Virus record (IMG/VR): IMGVR_UViG_3300037504_001427
Coordinates: 1 to 64,000 of that record
From: a virus
Direction: 5' to 3' (one strand)
DNA: 64,000 nt
Shown: positions 21,994 to 29,699 of the stretch, piece after piece
Position numbering within the stretch: the first letter of the stretch is position 1
Layout: each line of letters begins with the position of its first letter
Translations under genes and position numbers: made by a program
The notes under the pieces: generated by a model
What the model was told of the DNA's origin: nothing
The model's database searches: none
Seen by the model: only the letters and a program-made list of their open reading frames with translations

Positions 21994-22867
21994 TGATCGC
22001 CTCGTAGAGCGACAGCTCTGTCGTCGGTTCGGGGAGAATGCGGAGGTCTGACCGTTCGTGGCTGTGCCCAAAACGGTCCACATAGAGCCCTCGATACAAG
22101 GGCTCGTTGGAGAGGATGCGGCTGATCAAGCTCGCGTGGAATTTCTTTTTCGGCTGGAAGAACGTGCTATCATTCATGATGGAGGCGATGTCTCTCACCG
22201 TGCGGCCCTGAGAGCGCAAATAGAAAGTTACTAGAACGATCTTTCGCTTGTTCTGGTCCACGGTCAGTTCGTTGTCGACCACGCGATACCCGAACGGCAC
22301 GCGACCGCCTGTGTAGCCTCCCTTGCGGGCCTTCTGGCGCAGTCCGTTGTGCGTGCGTAGCGTGATGAGGGCTGCCTCGTATTGCTTGAAGGCGGCCAGG
22401 ATCTGGCGAAACAACGCCCGCTGTGGATCGGTGCCGCCGTCCTTGAGTGCCTCCTGCTCCTGCGGCTGGACACTGTGCGTCTGCACGTCAGCGTTCCAGA
22501 GCAGTCGCAGAATCATCTCCTGGTCGGTGAGCTGCCGCGAGAGACGGTCCAGCATGTAGACCACCAAGTGCCGTGGGCGCTCGGCCGGTTGGGAGAGAAC
22601 GCTCAGCAGACAGGCGAAGAGCGGGCGTGTGGCCTGCGAGGTATCGAACCCCTTCGCGGAAAACGAGAACAGATCCTTGGCAGCGGTCGCCGCCTCCGTG
22701 ACAATGGCCGGATCACCAAGTCCATTCTGGGCGCAGTACCGCTGAATATCTTCGATCTGCGCCTCAGGAGAATAGCCATCGGCCTGCTGTCCCGTCGACA
22801 CTCGGACATAGCCCCAGCAGGTCACACTGTCCTGCGCATCAAGGATGCCATCCACCGTCTCGATCAT
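21986..22867 (-). CDS. Serine recombinase (resolvase/invertase family)
   Basis: A 293-residue protein. GYVRVSTGQQADGYSPEAQ near residues 20-38 holds the catalytic serine of serine recombinases (YxRVST). VVYMLDRLSRQLTDQEM gives the second core motif (LDRLSR). Downstream, RKARKGGYTGGRVPFGYRVV and a C-terminal part with FFQPKKKFHASLISRILSNEP match the recombinase domain that follows the catalytic core in larger members. These enzymes make double-strand cuts through a phosphoserine link to invert, resolve or integrate DNA. It forms an operon with unknown small proteins; the duplicated sequence at 20848-21214 is nearby. Confidence 0.92.
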   Translation of the reverse strand: MIETVDGILDAQDSVTCWGYVRVSTGQQADGYSPEAQIEDIQRYCAQNGLGDPAIVTEAATAAKDLFSFSAKGFDTSQATRPLFACLLSVLSQPAERPRHLVVYMLDRLSRQLTDQEMILRLLWNADVQTHSVQPQEQEALKDGGTDPQRALFRQILAAFKQYEAALITLRTHNGLRQKARKGGYTGGRVPFGYRVVDNELTVDQNKRKIVLVTFYLRSQGRTVRDIASIMNDSTFFQPKKKFHASLISRILSNEPLYRGLYVDRFGHSHERSDLRILPEPTTELSLYEAIND

Positions 22868-22870
22868 GGC

Positions 22871-23179
22871 CTACTTCTTGGGCTCGTTCACCTGGGCCAT
22901 GAGGGAGAGGTACACGCTCACGGCAACCCGCGGATCGAAATGATCGCTGCCGAAGCGATTGTAGGTGTCGAGGATCATCCTTTCTCGGCTGACCTTGTTC
23001 ACCTTGGCATAGGTGCGGCCCAGATGCGTCGCCACGTCGACATAGGGCCGGCGCTCATCCGACGTGAGATCAGAGAACACACGCAGCGGCGGCGGAGAGC
23101 CGTCCTCGTTCCGGGCCTTGCCGCGCGCCTCGTGGGCTGCGAATACCGTGGCCGCCAAAGTCGTCTTGAATTCCAGCAT
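22871..23179 (-). CDS. Small hypothetical protein
   Basis: A 102-residue protein starting MLEFKTTLAATVFAAHEARG at the TGATG overlap with its upstream neighbour. It is helical and charged (SRERMILDTYNRFGSDHFDP) and ends EPKK four bases before the recombinase start. A longer frame upstream is not chosen since the overlap start fits the operon. Function unknown. Confidence 0.65.
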   Translation of the reverse strand: MLEFKTTLAATVFAAHEARGKARNEDGSPPPLRVFSDLTSDERRPYVDVATHLGRTYAKVNKVSRERMILDTYNRFGSDHFDPRVAVSVYLSLMAQVNEPKK

Positions 23180-23688
23180 CAGTTCGTCCTCTCTGTTTCC
23201 CACGGGTTCTTGATCAGGCCCGCGGGGCTCTGTGGGTGGGTGTAGAAGTTTTCGGCGTTGATGCCGCGGCTGAGCAGCGACTGGCGCACATACGCATCCG
23301 GGTCGACCTTGTTCATCTGCTCGCGACAAAACATGATGAAGTGGACGATGACGGAGATCTCGTCCTGGCTGGTGAAGCACACCTTGTCCGTTGGCTTGTT
23401 GTCCTTGTCCACCTGATACAGGCAGACTTCATCGTGCGTCTGAGACATATCCCCGGTCTTGTGGGACTGCAGGCCGGAGAAGCGGAAGTTCTCCGGAACG
23501 CAGTTATCGGGAAACGACCCGAGGCGCGACAGCACTCGCTTCCACAGTCGTTCTGCCTTGATCCGCTGTTCGGCGACTCGGTTCTCCTGCTTCCGCAGTT
23601 CCGGCAGCAGAGAGAGGAGTGAATCGCCGGAGACGGCGAGCAGGGTGAAATAGGCATCCACCCAATAGCGCATGGACTGGGCCTTCAT
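23179..23688 (-). CDS. Hypothetical protein
   Basis: A 169-residue protein starting at the ATGA overlap with the acidic gene upstream. It is predicted mixed alpha/beta (AYFTLLAVSGDSLLSLLPEL, DEISVIVHFIMFCREQM). A stretch near residue 85-105 (LYQVDKDNKPTDKVCFTSQ) is beta-like. No motif is recognised. It is operon-coupled on both sides. Confidence 0.65.
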   Translation of the reverse strand: MKAQSMRYWVDAYFTLLAVSGDSLLSLLPELRKQENRVAEQRIKAERLWKRVLSRLGSFPDNCVPENFRFSGLQSHKTGDMSQTHDEVCLYQVDKDNKPTDKVCFTSQDEISVIVHFIMFCREQMNKVDPDAYVRQSLLSRGINAENFYTHPQSPAGLIKNPWETERTN

Positions 23689-24140
23689 ATGGAAAGCTCC
23701 TCGACGCGCTCGGCATCAACCTCGATGGGTTTCTCCTGTCCCGAGGAAGGAGGGCCGTCGTCGTCCTCGCCTCCATCATCGCCCTCGTCATCTCCGAACT
23801 CATCGAAGAACCCGATACACTGCACCACCACCATGTGGCCGGGAGTGAACACGGTGTCGACGACGGTCGATTCATCATCCTCGGAGAGTCCGGAAACGAT
23901 GGTGTCCAGCGACTCTTCCAGACGGGCATCCTGGGGATCCAACTGGACGACGTGCGGGCACAGCACCGGGAAGGCGGCCACTTGAGGGGCATCGTCCACC
24001 AGCGTGAGGGCCAATACGACCTTGTTGCCGACCTCATGGGCCCCGACACTGATGATATCGGCGGTATCGGCGAATCTCGCCACCCGCTTATTGAAGTCGG
24101 AGAGGCTTTCTCGCTTCGGATTGAATACCATGATGTTCAT
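23685..24140 (-). CDS. Acidic hypothetical protein
   Basis: A 151-residue protein starting at 24140 (ATGA overlap with the preceding gene). A beta/alpha first half (VVLALTLVDDAPQVAAFPVL) is followed by a very acidic stretch of Asp, Glu and Gly near residue 110-130 (FDEFGDDEGDDGGEDDDG). Unrecognised. The acidic run suggests interaction with basic partners. Confidence 0.65.
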   Translation of the reverse strand: MNIMVFNPKRESLSDFNKRVARFADTADIISVGAHEVGNKVVLALTLVDDAPQVAAFPVLCPHVVQLDPQDARLEESLDTIVSGLSEDDESTVVDTVFTPGHMVVVQCIGFFDEFGDDEGDDGGEDDDGPPSSGQEKPIEVDAERVEELSI

Positions 24141-24832
24141 TGGCGCTGTTCCTTTCGGGCATCGAGTAGTGCCCGCTCATAGGCTGGGCCGAGTTTGCGG
24201 AACATCTGCTCCTCGGGAGAGAGGTTCTCTCCGTCGGCGGCAACGGCAAGCCCTTCAAGCTGCGGCTCTTCGGACTCCTCCGCAATGATGATATCAGGAC
24301 CATATTTCTCTTGTCGTGCCAATTGGCGCGATATGCGGACGAAGGACGTCTGCTCTGCCCACGAGAGATCCCGCAACTCATCGCCGTGCTCAGTATCCGG
24401 CGACGCAAGGAGTATGGCGCCGCAGGTGGTCTCAACACCATCCCTGCTGACGGTGTTCCGACACAGGATCGCCTCATTCGTGGCGCCATCGGGGAACACG
24501 GCAGGACGCACGGCTCGGTAGTCGGCCCGCGTCGCGGCCTCTTGATTACAGCGAGGACACTTCAGGCCGCACTCGGCAATATCGTGCCGGCTGACAAAGT
24601 AGGCATCGTGCTCGCAAGGCACAGCGCCCAAAGGATCGCACGGAAGATAGATCGGCCCTCCGGCTGCGGCAGGTAGATCCGCTGATTCAGCGCGCTGGCT
24701 TCGATGAGACTGAGGGGACAGGCCTCGGACTTCGGCCTCACTCTTCGCCTGCAGACCAAGCCTGCGCCTGCCATAGACGACCAGCGCGATAAACTGCAGG
24801 ATCACAACGATGAGAAGGATCAGTTCGGTCAT
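24137..24832 (-). CDS. Membrane-anchored protein with a CxxC zinc-ribbon-like motif
   Basis: A 231-residue protein. The ATG at 24832 overlaps the nuclease stop codon (TGATG); the frame continues upstream but only through the nuclease gene. Residues 1-20 (MTELILLIVVILQFIALVVY) form an N-terminal membrane helix. Then follow cysteines at YLPCDP, PCEHD, ECGLKCPRCN and LCRN...CGAIL, so a zinc-binding domain is likely. A helical acidic C-terminus ends the protein. Function unknown. Confidence 0.7.
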   Translation of the reverse strand: MTELILLIVVILQFIALVVYGRRRLGLQAKSEAEVRGLSPQSHRSQRAESADLPAAAGGPIYLPCDPLGAVPCEHDAYFVSRHDIAECGLKCPRCNQEAATRADYRAVRPAVFPDGATNEAILCRNTVSRDGVETTCGAILLASPDTEHGDELRDLSWAEQTSFVRISRQLARQEKYGPDIIIAEESEEPQLEGLAVAADGENLSPEEQMFRKLGPAYERALLDARKEQRQ

Positions 24833-25188
24833 CCGAGCACGGCCTTCCAGAACTCGGACTCGTTTGGGCCCCAGGAGCCCAGGCGGGTCCACCCTGTTCC
24901 GTCGGCGAGGGCAACGTGCGCGACAACGCCCTCCCGCGTCACGAGCACCACGCGGAACCCGCACCGCGCGGCGAGTTGCTGACAGACGTGATTCTGCAGT
25001 GGTGCGAGGGAGTAATTCTCGGTTTTCACCTCGATCCATGCGTGCTTGCCGCGGTTGCCGCAAAGCACATCCGGCAACCCGGCCGTTTGGCCGAAACTGC
25101 CAGAAATGGGAGTCCAGAACCCGTGCGGGGCGAACCGATCAAACCAGCGGCGGAGGGCAGCCTTGAAAGCGGTCTCAGGAGTCGGCAT
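24829..25188 (-). CDS. VRR-NUC-type nuclease
   Basis: A 119-residue protein. GLPDVLCGNRGKHAWIEVKT shows the PD-x-(D/E)xK signature of the VRR-NUC branch of the restriction-endonuclease-like fold. The size is right for the standalone version found in phages. Such enzymes cut DNA junctions or flaps with a metal ion. No strong ribosome site was seen before the ATG at 25188. It is coupled to the downstream membrane protein by TGATG. Confidence 0.8.
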   Translation of the reverse strand: MPTPETAFKAALRRWFDRFAPHGFWTPISGSFGQTAGLPDVLCGNRGKHAWIEVKTENYSLAPLQNHVCQQLAARCGFRVVLVTREGVVAHVALADGTGWTRLGSWGPNESEFWKAVLG

Positions 25189-25229
25189 GCCGCTATTCTA
25201 CAGCCATCGGGGTCCGTTACGAACGCATA

Positions 25230-25538
25230 TTATTGGTTACTCAAGGTCTCGTCAGCATTGGACTTACGCCCAAACCGCGGTGCAAGCGGCAGATTGACTT
25301 CCATGGTGCCTCCCAGCGAATGGAGGACACGCAAGAGAGAATCCACGGTGACAGAGGTCGGATCCTTGAGCACCCGCCGGGTCGTGGTCAACGAGACTCC
25401 GGCCATGACGGAAATCTGCGCGACCGGGATGTGCATCCCAGCCGCTCTGAGCTGCTGCCGGAACTCGCGGAACGTCTCGCGCACCTCGCTAAGCAGTTGG
25501 CGATTCTTCTTCTTAGGAATAGGAAACCGACGGGCCAT
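25230..25538 (-). CDS. XRE-type helix-turn-helix regulator
   Basis: A 102-residue protein; AGGAGCGGCC precedes the ATG at 25538. HIPVAQISVMAGVSLTTTRR around residue 37-56 and VTVDSLLRVLHSLGG give the Cro/C1-type DNA-binding domain, with a basic N-terminal extension. A matching promoter lies just upstream. Probably controls the operon that follows and perhaps itself. Whether it also controls the glycine-rich arrays is unknown. Confidence 0.8.
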   Translation of the reverse strand: MARRFPIPKKKNRQLLSEVRETFREFRQQLRAAGMHIPVAQISVMAGVSLTTTRRVLKDPTSVTVDSLLRVLHSLGGTMEVNLPLAPRFGRKSNADETLSNQ

Positions 25539-25556
25539 GGCCGCTCCTACTTGCGT

Positions 25557-25584
25557 ATCATAAAAGAGCGTCCGTGAATTACAA
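25557..25584 (-). promoter_or_regulatory. Promoter TTGTAA-N16-TATGAT
   Basis: On the minus strand TTGTAA (25584-25579) and TATGAT (25562-25557) are 16 bases apart, the spacing used elsewhere here. It drives the regulator gene starting at 25538. Confidence 0.6.
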
Positions 25585-25620
25585 GATCACGCACCGCTCG
25601 GGTCATCGGCAAGGCGATGA

Positions 25621-26084
25621 TCATGCAGTGCTCCGAGGGTCCACCACCATGATCTTGTTGATCCGTTCCGCCAGATCGGGGTGAATGATGGCCACCACGA
25701 TCTCCTGGTCCTCGATGGCAACCTTGGTCGAAACCATAGGGGTCTGGGCCGTCTGCCTAGCCGTCTCATAGGCGTCCAGGAGCGGCCCCAGGTCAGTCAT
25801 CATACCGTGTGTCCTCGGAGCGGCATCATCACGCGCGCACTTCCGCAGAGACGCTAGGTCGAAACGGGATACGGAGACGCCTTCCACGAATCCGCACCCG
25901 GCGACCCAGACGGTGCAGCACTGGTCACTCGCCGGCTGGTCCATAATGCGGACCTCGCGTCCGATCAGCGGGGCCCAGAAGGAATTGGCTCGATTCTGCT
26001 CGGTATCGGCCACGGGCGCACGCAAGATTTCTTTCCCGTGTGCGAAGCCGCAGCCGTAGTCGTTGCCACCGCCTACTGGATATC

Positions 26085-26088
<4 letters not shown>
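25621..26088 (-). CDS. Hypothetical protein beginning with the array N-terminus
   Basis: A 155-residue protein that starts at the last array junction: MRYPVGGGNDYGCGFAHGKE shares the first residues of the glycine-rich units, then turns into an ordinary sequence (RREVRIMDQP-type beta strands, CCTVWVAGCGFVEGVSVSRF, IVVAIIHPDLAERINKIMVV). The ATG overlaps the stop of the unit upstream (ATGA). No family recognised. It shows that junction starts are used by normal genes as well. Confidence 0.7.
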
Positions 26089-26278
<190 letters not shown>

Positions 26279-26282
<4 letters not shown>

Positions 26283-26554
26283 CGCCCCTCCACTGTGCCG
26301 AACCCGAAGCCGAAGCCGTAGCCGTAGCCGGTGCCGTAGCCGTCGCCGAAGCCGTCGCCGAAACCGTCGCCGTAGTCGAAGCCGTCGCCGAAGCCGTGGC
26401 CTAAGCCGCGGCCGAAGCCGTGGCCGAAGCCGACGCCGTCGCCGTTGCCGTAGCCGTTGCCGTAGCCGTGGCCGAAGCCGGCGCCGTCGCCGTTGTCGTA
26501 ACCGTCGCCGAAGCCGTAACCGTCGCCGAAGCCGTCACCTACTGGATAGTTCAT
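26279..26554 (-). CDS. Glycine-rich unit, 91 residues
   Basis: Starts MNYPVGDGFGDGYGFGDG (Asn in place of Arg), ends GTVEGR. Rich in Asp, Phe and Asn alternating with Gly. The junction upstream has TTCATCGCC, so the start is ATGAACTATCC. Confidence 0.7.
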
Positions 26555-26826
26555 CGCCTGCTTCCTACTGTGCCGTAGCCGTAGCCGCGGCCGTTGCCGC
26601 AGCCGTTGCCGTAGCCCTCGCCGTCCCCGTAGCCGTAGCCGCAGCCGTCACCGTAGCCGTAGCCGAAACCGTCGCCGAAGCCGAGGCCGTTGCCGTTGCC
26701 GTTGCCGTCGCCAAAACCGTTGCCGAAACCGTCGCCGAAACCGTCGCCGAAGCCACCGTAACCGTCGCTGAAGCCGTGGCCGTAGCCGTAGCCGTAGCCG
26801 GTGCCGTTGCCTACTGGATATCTCAT
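26551..26826 (-). CDS. Glycine-rich unit, 91 residues
   Basis: MRYPVGNGTGYGYGYGHGF start; ends GTVGSRR. The Gly-X period is briefly broken at FSDGYGGFGDG, a pattern repeated in the unit at 26823, which suggests exchange between units. Confidence 0.7.
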   Translation of the reverse strand: MRYPVGNGTGYGYGYGHGFSDGYGGFGDGFGDGFGNGFGDGNGNGNGLGFGDGFGYGYGDGCGYGYGDGEGYGNGCGNGRGYGYGTVGSRR

Positions 26827-27101
26827 CGCCCCTCCACTGTGCCGTTGCCGTCGCCGAAGCCGTAGCCGTAGCCGGTGCCGCAGCCGGTGCCGAAGCCGTC
26901 GCCGAAACCGTCGCCGTAGTCGAAGCCGTCGCCGAAGCCGTGGCCGTCACCGTAGCCGTAGCCGAAGCCGAGGCCGTTGCCGCTGCCGTTGCCGCTGCCA
27001 AAACCGTTGCCGAAACCGTCGCCGAAACCGTCGCCGAAGCCACCGTAACCGTCGCCGAAGCCGTAACCGTCGTCGTAACCGTCACCTACTGGATATCTCA
27101 T
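26823..27101 (-). CDS. Glycine-rich unit, 92 residues
   Basis: MRYPVGDGYDDGYGFGDG start, GTVEGR end. Contains GYGGFGDGFGDGFGNGFG, shared with the neighbouring unit at 26551. Confidence 0.7.
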   Translation of the reverse strand: MRYPVGDGYDDGYGFGDGYGGFGDGFGDGFGNGFGSGNGSGNGLGFGYGYGDGHGFGDGFDYGDGFGDGFGTGCGTGYGYGFGDGNGTVEGR

Positions 27102-27319
27102 CGCCCCTCCACTGTGCCGTTGCCGTCGCCGAAGCCGTCGCCGAAGCTGTAGCCGTAGCCGTCGCCGTTGCCGAAGCCGTTACCGAAGTCGTCGCCGAAG
27201 CCGTGGCTGAAGCCGTGGCCGAAGCCGGCGCCGTAGCCGTTGCCGTAACCGTCGCCGAAGCCGTAACCGTCGCCGAAGCCGTAACCGTCGCCGTAACCGT
27301 CACCTACTGGATATCTCAT
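27098..27319 (-). CDS. Glycine-rich unit, 73 residues
   Basis: MRYPVGDGYGDGYGFGDG start, GTVEGR end. Contains DGYGYSFGDGFGDGNG, which recurs in units at 27817, 29696, 30004 and 37938. Confidence 0.7.
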   Translation of the reverse strand: MRYPVGDGYGDGYGFGDGYGFGDGYGNGYGAGFGHGFSHGFGDDFGNGFGNGDGYGYSFGDGFGDGNGTVEGR

Positions 27320-27531
27320 CGCCCCTCCACTGTGCCGCGCCCGTTGCCGTAGCCTTCGCCGTCCCCGTAGCCGTAGCCTTCGCCGTCCCCGTAGCCGTAG
27401 CCGCAGCCGGTGCCGTTGCCGTTGCCGTTGCCGTTGCCGTAGCCATTGCCGTAACCGGAGCCGGAGCCGTCGCCGAAGCCGTCGCCGAAGCCGTCGCCGA
27501 AGCCGTAGCCGTAGCCTACTGGATATCTCAT
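27316..27531 (-). CDS. Glycine-rich unit, 71 residues
   Basis: MRYPVGYGYGFGDGFGDG start and GTVEGR end. A GDGEGYGYGDGEGYG duplication near the C-terminus introduces Glu. ATGA overlaps at both ends. Confidence 0.7.
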   Translation of the reverse strand: MRYPVGYGYGFGDGFGDGFGDGSGSGYGNGYGNGNGNGNGTGCGYGYGDGEGYGYGDGEGYGNGRGTVEGR

Positions 27532-27767
27532 CGCCCCTCCCCTTTGCCGTTGCCGTCGCCATAGCCATAGCCAGCGCCGTAGCCGTATCCGTAGCCGAAG
27601 CCGTAGCCGAAGCCGCCGCCGTAGCCGTCGCCGCCGACGAAACGATAGCCGTTGCCGTAGCCGTTACCGTAACCGTAGCCGGTGCCGCGGCCGTTGCCGT
27701 AGCCGAAGTTGTAACCGTCGCCGTTACCGGTGCCGTAGCCGCTGTCGTCGCCTACTGGATATTTCAT
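27528..27767 (-). CDS. Glycine-rich unit, 79 residues
   Basis: Starts MKYPVGDDSGYGTGNGDG, contains the deviant NGYRFVGGDGYGGG, ends GKGEGR. It overlaps the mini-unit upstream by one base (TGATG). Confidence 0.65.
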   Translation of the reverse strand: MKYPVGDDSGYGTGNGDGYNFGYGNGRGTGYGYGNGYGNGYRFVGGDGYGGGFGYGFGYGYGYGAGYGYGDGNGKGEGR

Positions 27768-27817
27768 CACCCCTCCACTGTGCCGTTGCCGCTGTCGTCG
27801 CCTACTGGATATTTCAT
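27767..27817 (-). CDS. Mini-unit, 16 residues
   Basis: MKYPVGDDSGNGTVEG followed by TGATG. The junction and its flanks are duplicated in tandem here (period about 50 bases), leaving a unit with hardly any Gly-X repeat. It looks like a recombination product. Confidence 0.5.
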   Translation of the reverse strand: MKYPVGDDSGNGTVEG

Positions 27818-28149
27818 CACCCCTCCACTGTGCCGTTGCCGTTGCCGTAGCCAGCGTCGGTGCCGTAGCCGTCGCCGAAGCCGTAGCCGTAGCCGTTGCC
27901 GTAACCGGCGCCGTCGCCGTCGCCGTCGCCGTCGCCGTAGCCGAAGCCGCAGCCGAAGCCGAAGCCGTAGCCGTAGCCGTAGCCGTAGCCGCAGCCGTAA
28001 CCGGCGCCGTCGCCGTAGCCGTTGCCGTCGCCGAAGCCGTCGCCGAAGCTGTAGCCGTAGCCGTCGCCGTTGCCGAAGCCGTTACCGAAGCCGTCGCCGA
28101 AGCCGTGGCCGAAGCCGTCGCCGAACCCGCCACCTACTGGATATCTCAT
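27817..28149 (-). CDS. Glycine-rich unit, 110 residues
   Basis: MRYPVGGGFGDGFGHGFG start; ends NGNGTVEG. The longest unit of this block, with runs of Gly-Tyr and Gly-Phe and a central GDGDGDGDGAG stretch. Confidence 0.7.
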   Translation of the reverse strand: MRYPVGGGFGDGFGHGFGDGFGNGFGNGDGYGYSFGDGFGDGNGYGDGAGYGCGYGYGYGYGFGFGCGFGYGDGDGDGDGAGYGNGYGYGFGDGYGTDAGYGNGNGTVEG

Positions 28150-28340
28150 CGCCTGCTTACTGTGCCGTAGCCGCAGCCGAAGCCGGCGCCGTCGCCGTTG
28201 CCGTAACCGTCGCCGAAGCCGTCGCCGAAGCCGAAGCCGAAGCCGCCGTAGCCGAAGCCGGCGCCGTCGCCGTTGCCGTAACCGTCGCCGTGGCCGTGGC
28301 CGTGGACGAAGCCGTAGCCGTAGCCTACTGGATATTTCAT
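28146..28340 (-). CDS. Glycine-rich unit, 64 residues
   Basis: MKYPVGYGYGFVHGHGHG start, with His-Gly repeats and an uncommon Val; ends YGTVSRR, the second type of C-terminal ending. Confidence 0.7.
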   Translation of the reverse strand: MKYPVGYGYGFVHGHGHGDGYGNGDGAGFGYGGFGFGFGDGFGDGYGNGDGAGFGCGYGTVSRR

Positions 28341-28576
28341 CGCCCCTCCACTGTGCCGCGGCCGTTGCCATAGCCAGCGCCGGTGCCGTAGCCGTAGCCG
28401 AAGCCGAAGCCGTCGCCGAAGCCGAAGCCGTAGCCGAAGCCGTAGCCGAAGCCGTAGCCGAAGCCGGAACCGTCGCCGAAACCGTCGCCGAAGCCGGAGC
28501 CTTCGCCGTCGCCGAAGCCGTGGCCGAAGCCGTCGCCGAAGCCGTAGCCGAAGCCGCCACCTACTGGATATCTCAT
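28337..28576 (-). CDS. Glycine-rich unit, 79 residues
   Basis: MRYPVGGGFGYGFGDGFG start; ends GRGTVEGR. Contains EGSGFGDGFGDGSGFG, also present in the unit at 37389. Confidence 0.7.
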   Translation of the reverse strand: MRYPVGGGFGYGFGDGFGHGFGDGEGSGFGDGFGDGSGFGYGFGYGFGYGFGFGDGFGFGYGYGTGAGYGNGRGTVEGR

Positions 28577-28824
28577 CGCCTGCTTACTGTGCCGTAGCCG
28601 CAGCCGTCGCCGCAGCCGTCGCCGTTGCCGTCGCCGCAGCCGGTGCCGCAGTCGTTGCCGTTGCCGTAGCCGTGGCCGTAGCCGAAGCCGTAGCCGAAGC
28701 CGTAACTGTCGCCACAGGCGTAGCCGTAGCCGTGGCCGTCGCCGAGGCCGCAGACATTGCCGAAGCCGTAGCCGTAGCCGAAGCCGCAGCCGTAGCCGTT
28801 GCCTCCACCTACTGGATATTTCAT
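28573..28824 (-). CDS. Glycine-rich unit with cysteines, 83 residues
   Basis: MKYPVGGGNGYGCGFGYG start, ends YGTVSRR. Six or more Cys alternate with Gly (CGTGCGDG, DGCGDGCG), unusual among the units and possibly cross-linking or metal-binding. Confidence 0.7.
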   Translation of the reverse strand: MKYPVGGGNGYGCGFGYGYGFGNVCGLGDGHGYGYACGDSYGFGYGFGYGHGYGNGNDCGTGCGDGNGDGCGDGCGYGTVSRR

Positions 28825-28840
28825 CGCCCGCGCTCCACTG

Positions 28841-29107
28841 TCATTCTTCCAGTGCCTGAAGCTCTCTCATCTCATGGATCAGCTTGGCTCGGGCTTCCGT
28901 GGCCTCTCTTACCGAGTGGAAATTGATCTTCTGCCAACCGTTGAGATCTGGCACGCCGCAATGTGTACACGGCACGCCCAGCATACGGAGACGAAAGAAC
29001 GCGCTGCCATAATCGCCGTCTCGGTATCCAGGCTTGGTGTTGACCACGCTGACCATGGAGACGTGATCCAGATTAACGGCCACATTGCCTACTTCGACAA
29101 CGTACAT
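28841..29107 (-). CDS. Small hypothetical protein embedded between array blocks
   Basis: An 88-residue protein starting MYVVEVGNVAVNLDHVSMVS behind AAAGGAAG at 29107. The frame is also open upstream through the tRNA to a junction-type ATGA at 29233, but that start would translate the tRNA and is unlikely. CTHCGVPDLNGW holds a CxxC. Beta-rich first half, helical second half (ATEARAKLIHEMRELQAL). Function unknown. A junction follows directly after its stop codon. Confidence 0.7.
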   Translation of the reverse strand: MYVVEVGNVAVNLDHVSMVSVVNTKPGYRDGDYGSAFFRLRMLGVPCTHCGVPDLNGWQKINFHSVREATEARAKLIHEMRELQALEE

Positions 29108-29124
29108 GCACGACTTCCTTTCTA

Positions 29125-29197
29125 TGGCGGGGGAGGGACTCGAACCCTCGACCTTCGGATTATGAATCCGACGCGCTACCGCCTGCGCCACCCCGCA
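29125..29197 (-). tRNA. tRNA with CAU anticodon, initiator-like
   Basis: A complete cloverleaf reads on the minus strand: acceptor TGCGGGG / CCCCGCC, D-stem GCGC/GCGC, anticodon stem TCGGA/TCCGA with loop TTCATAA (anticodon CAT), T-stem GAGGG/CCCTC with loop TTCGAGT; CCA is not encoded. Much of it follows bacterial initiator tRNA, including GCGGGGTGG at the start and AGGTC in the variable loop. Position 1:72 is T:C and unpaired, the hallmark of initiators. The anticodon stem, however, lacks three consecutive G:C pairs (G29, G30, A31), so it may serve as an elongator or unusual initiator. Confidence 0.9.
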
Positions 29198-29216
29198 TTG
29201 TGTGTGTGTGTGTGTG
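29198..29216. repeat. (TG)n simple repeat
   Basis: A short run of alternating T and G directly 5' of the tRNA on its own strand (CA on that strand). Confidence 0.8.
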
Positions 29217-29229
29217 AATCTGATAATGC

Positions 29230-29469
29230 TCATCGCCTGCCTGCCACTGTGCCGAGCCCGTAGCCGTAGCCGTCGCCGTAGCCGAAGCCGCAGCCGTAGC
29301 CGTTGCCGTAGCCGTTGCCGTAGCCGTAGCCGGTGCCGTCGCCGTCGCCGTAGCCGTCGCCGCCACCGAAGCCGTAGCCATTGCCGCGGCTGTCGCCGTT
29401 GCCGTAGCCGTTGCCGTAGCCGTTGCCGTAGCCGAAGCCGAAGCCGCCGTCGCCTACTGGATATCTCAT
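29230..29469 (-). CDS. Glycine-rich unit, 79 residues
   Basis: MRYPVGDGGFGFGYGNGYG start; ends LGTVAGRR. Includes DSRGNGYG, a small interruption found also at 36666 and 37219. The stop overlaps an ATG at 29233. Confidence 0.7.
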   Translation of the reverse strand: MRYPVGDGGFGFGYGNGYGNGYGNGDSRGNGYGFGGGDGYGDGDGTGYGYGNGYGNGYGCGFGYGDGYGYGLGTVAGRR

Positions 29470-29699
29470 CGCCTGCCCGCCACTGTGCCGATCCCGTAGC
29501 CGTAGCCGTAGCCGTAGCCGAAGCCGCAGCCGTAGCCGTTGCCGTAGCCGTTGCCGTAGCCGTAGCCGGTGCCGTTGCCGTTGCCGTTGCCGTAGCCGTT
29601 GCCGAAACCGTAGCCGTTGCCGTAGCCGTTGCCGTAGCCGAAGCCGTAGCCGTTGCCGTAACCGAAGCCGAAGCCGCCGTCGCCTACTGGATATCTCAT
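29466..29699 (-). CDS. Glycine-rich unit, 77 residues
   Basis: MRYPVGDGGFGFGYGNGYG start, nearly as in the neighbour at 29230; ends IGTVAGRR. Asn-Gly and Tyr-Gly predominate. Confidence 0.7.
   Translation of the reverse strand: MRYPVGDGGFGFGYGNGYGFGYGNGYGNGYGFGNGYGNGNGNGTGYGYGNGYGNGYGCGFGYGYGYGYGIGTVAGRR

Noticed and set aside
26648-27085. Ala-Thr repeat frames on the minus strand in the arrays
   Set aside because: They are the shifted reading of the same GGC-NNC hexamers; starts do not coincide with the SD-bearing junctions.
29125-29197. Assignment as an ordinary initiator tRNA
   Set aside because: The 1:72 mismatch fits, but the anticodon stem lacks three G:C pairs, so only initiator-like is claimed.
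28841-29233. A 130-residue version of the gene at 28841 starting at 29233
   Set aside because: It would translate the whole tRNA. The ATG at 29107 has AAAGGAAG upstream.
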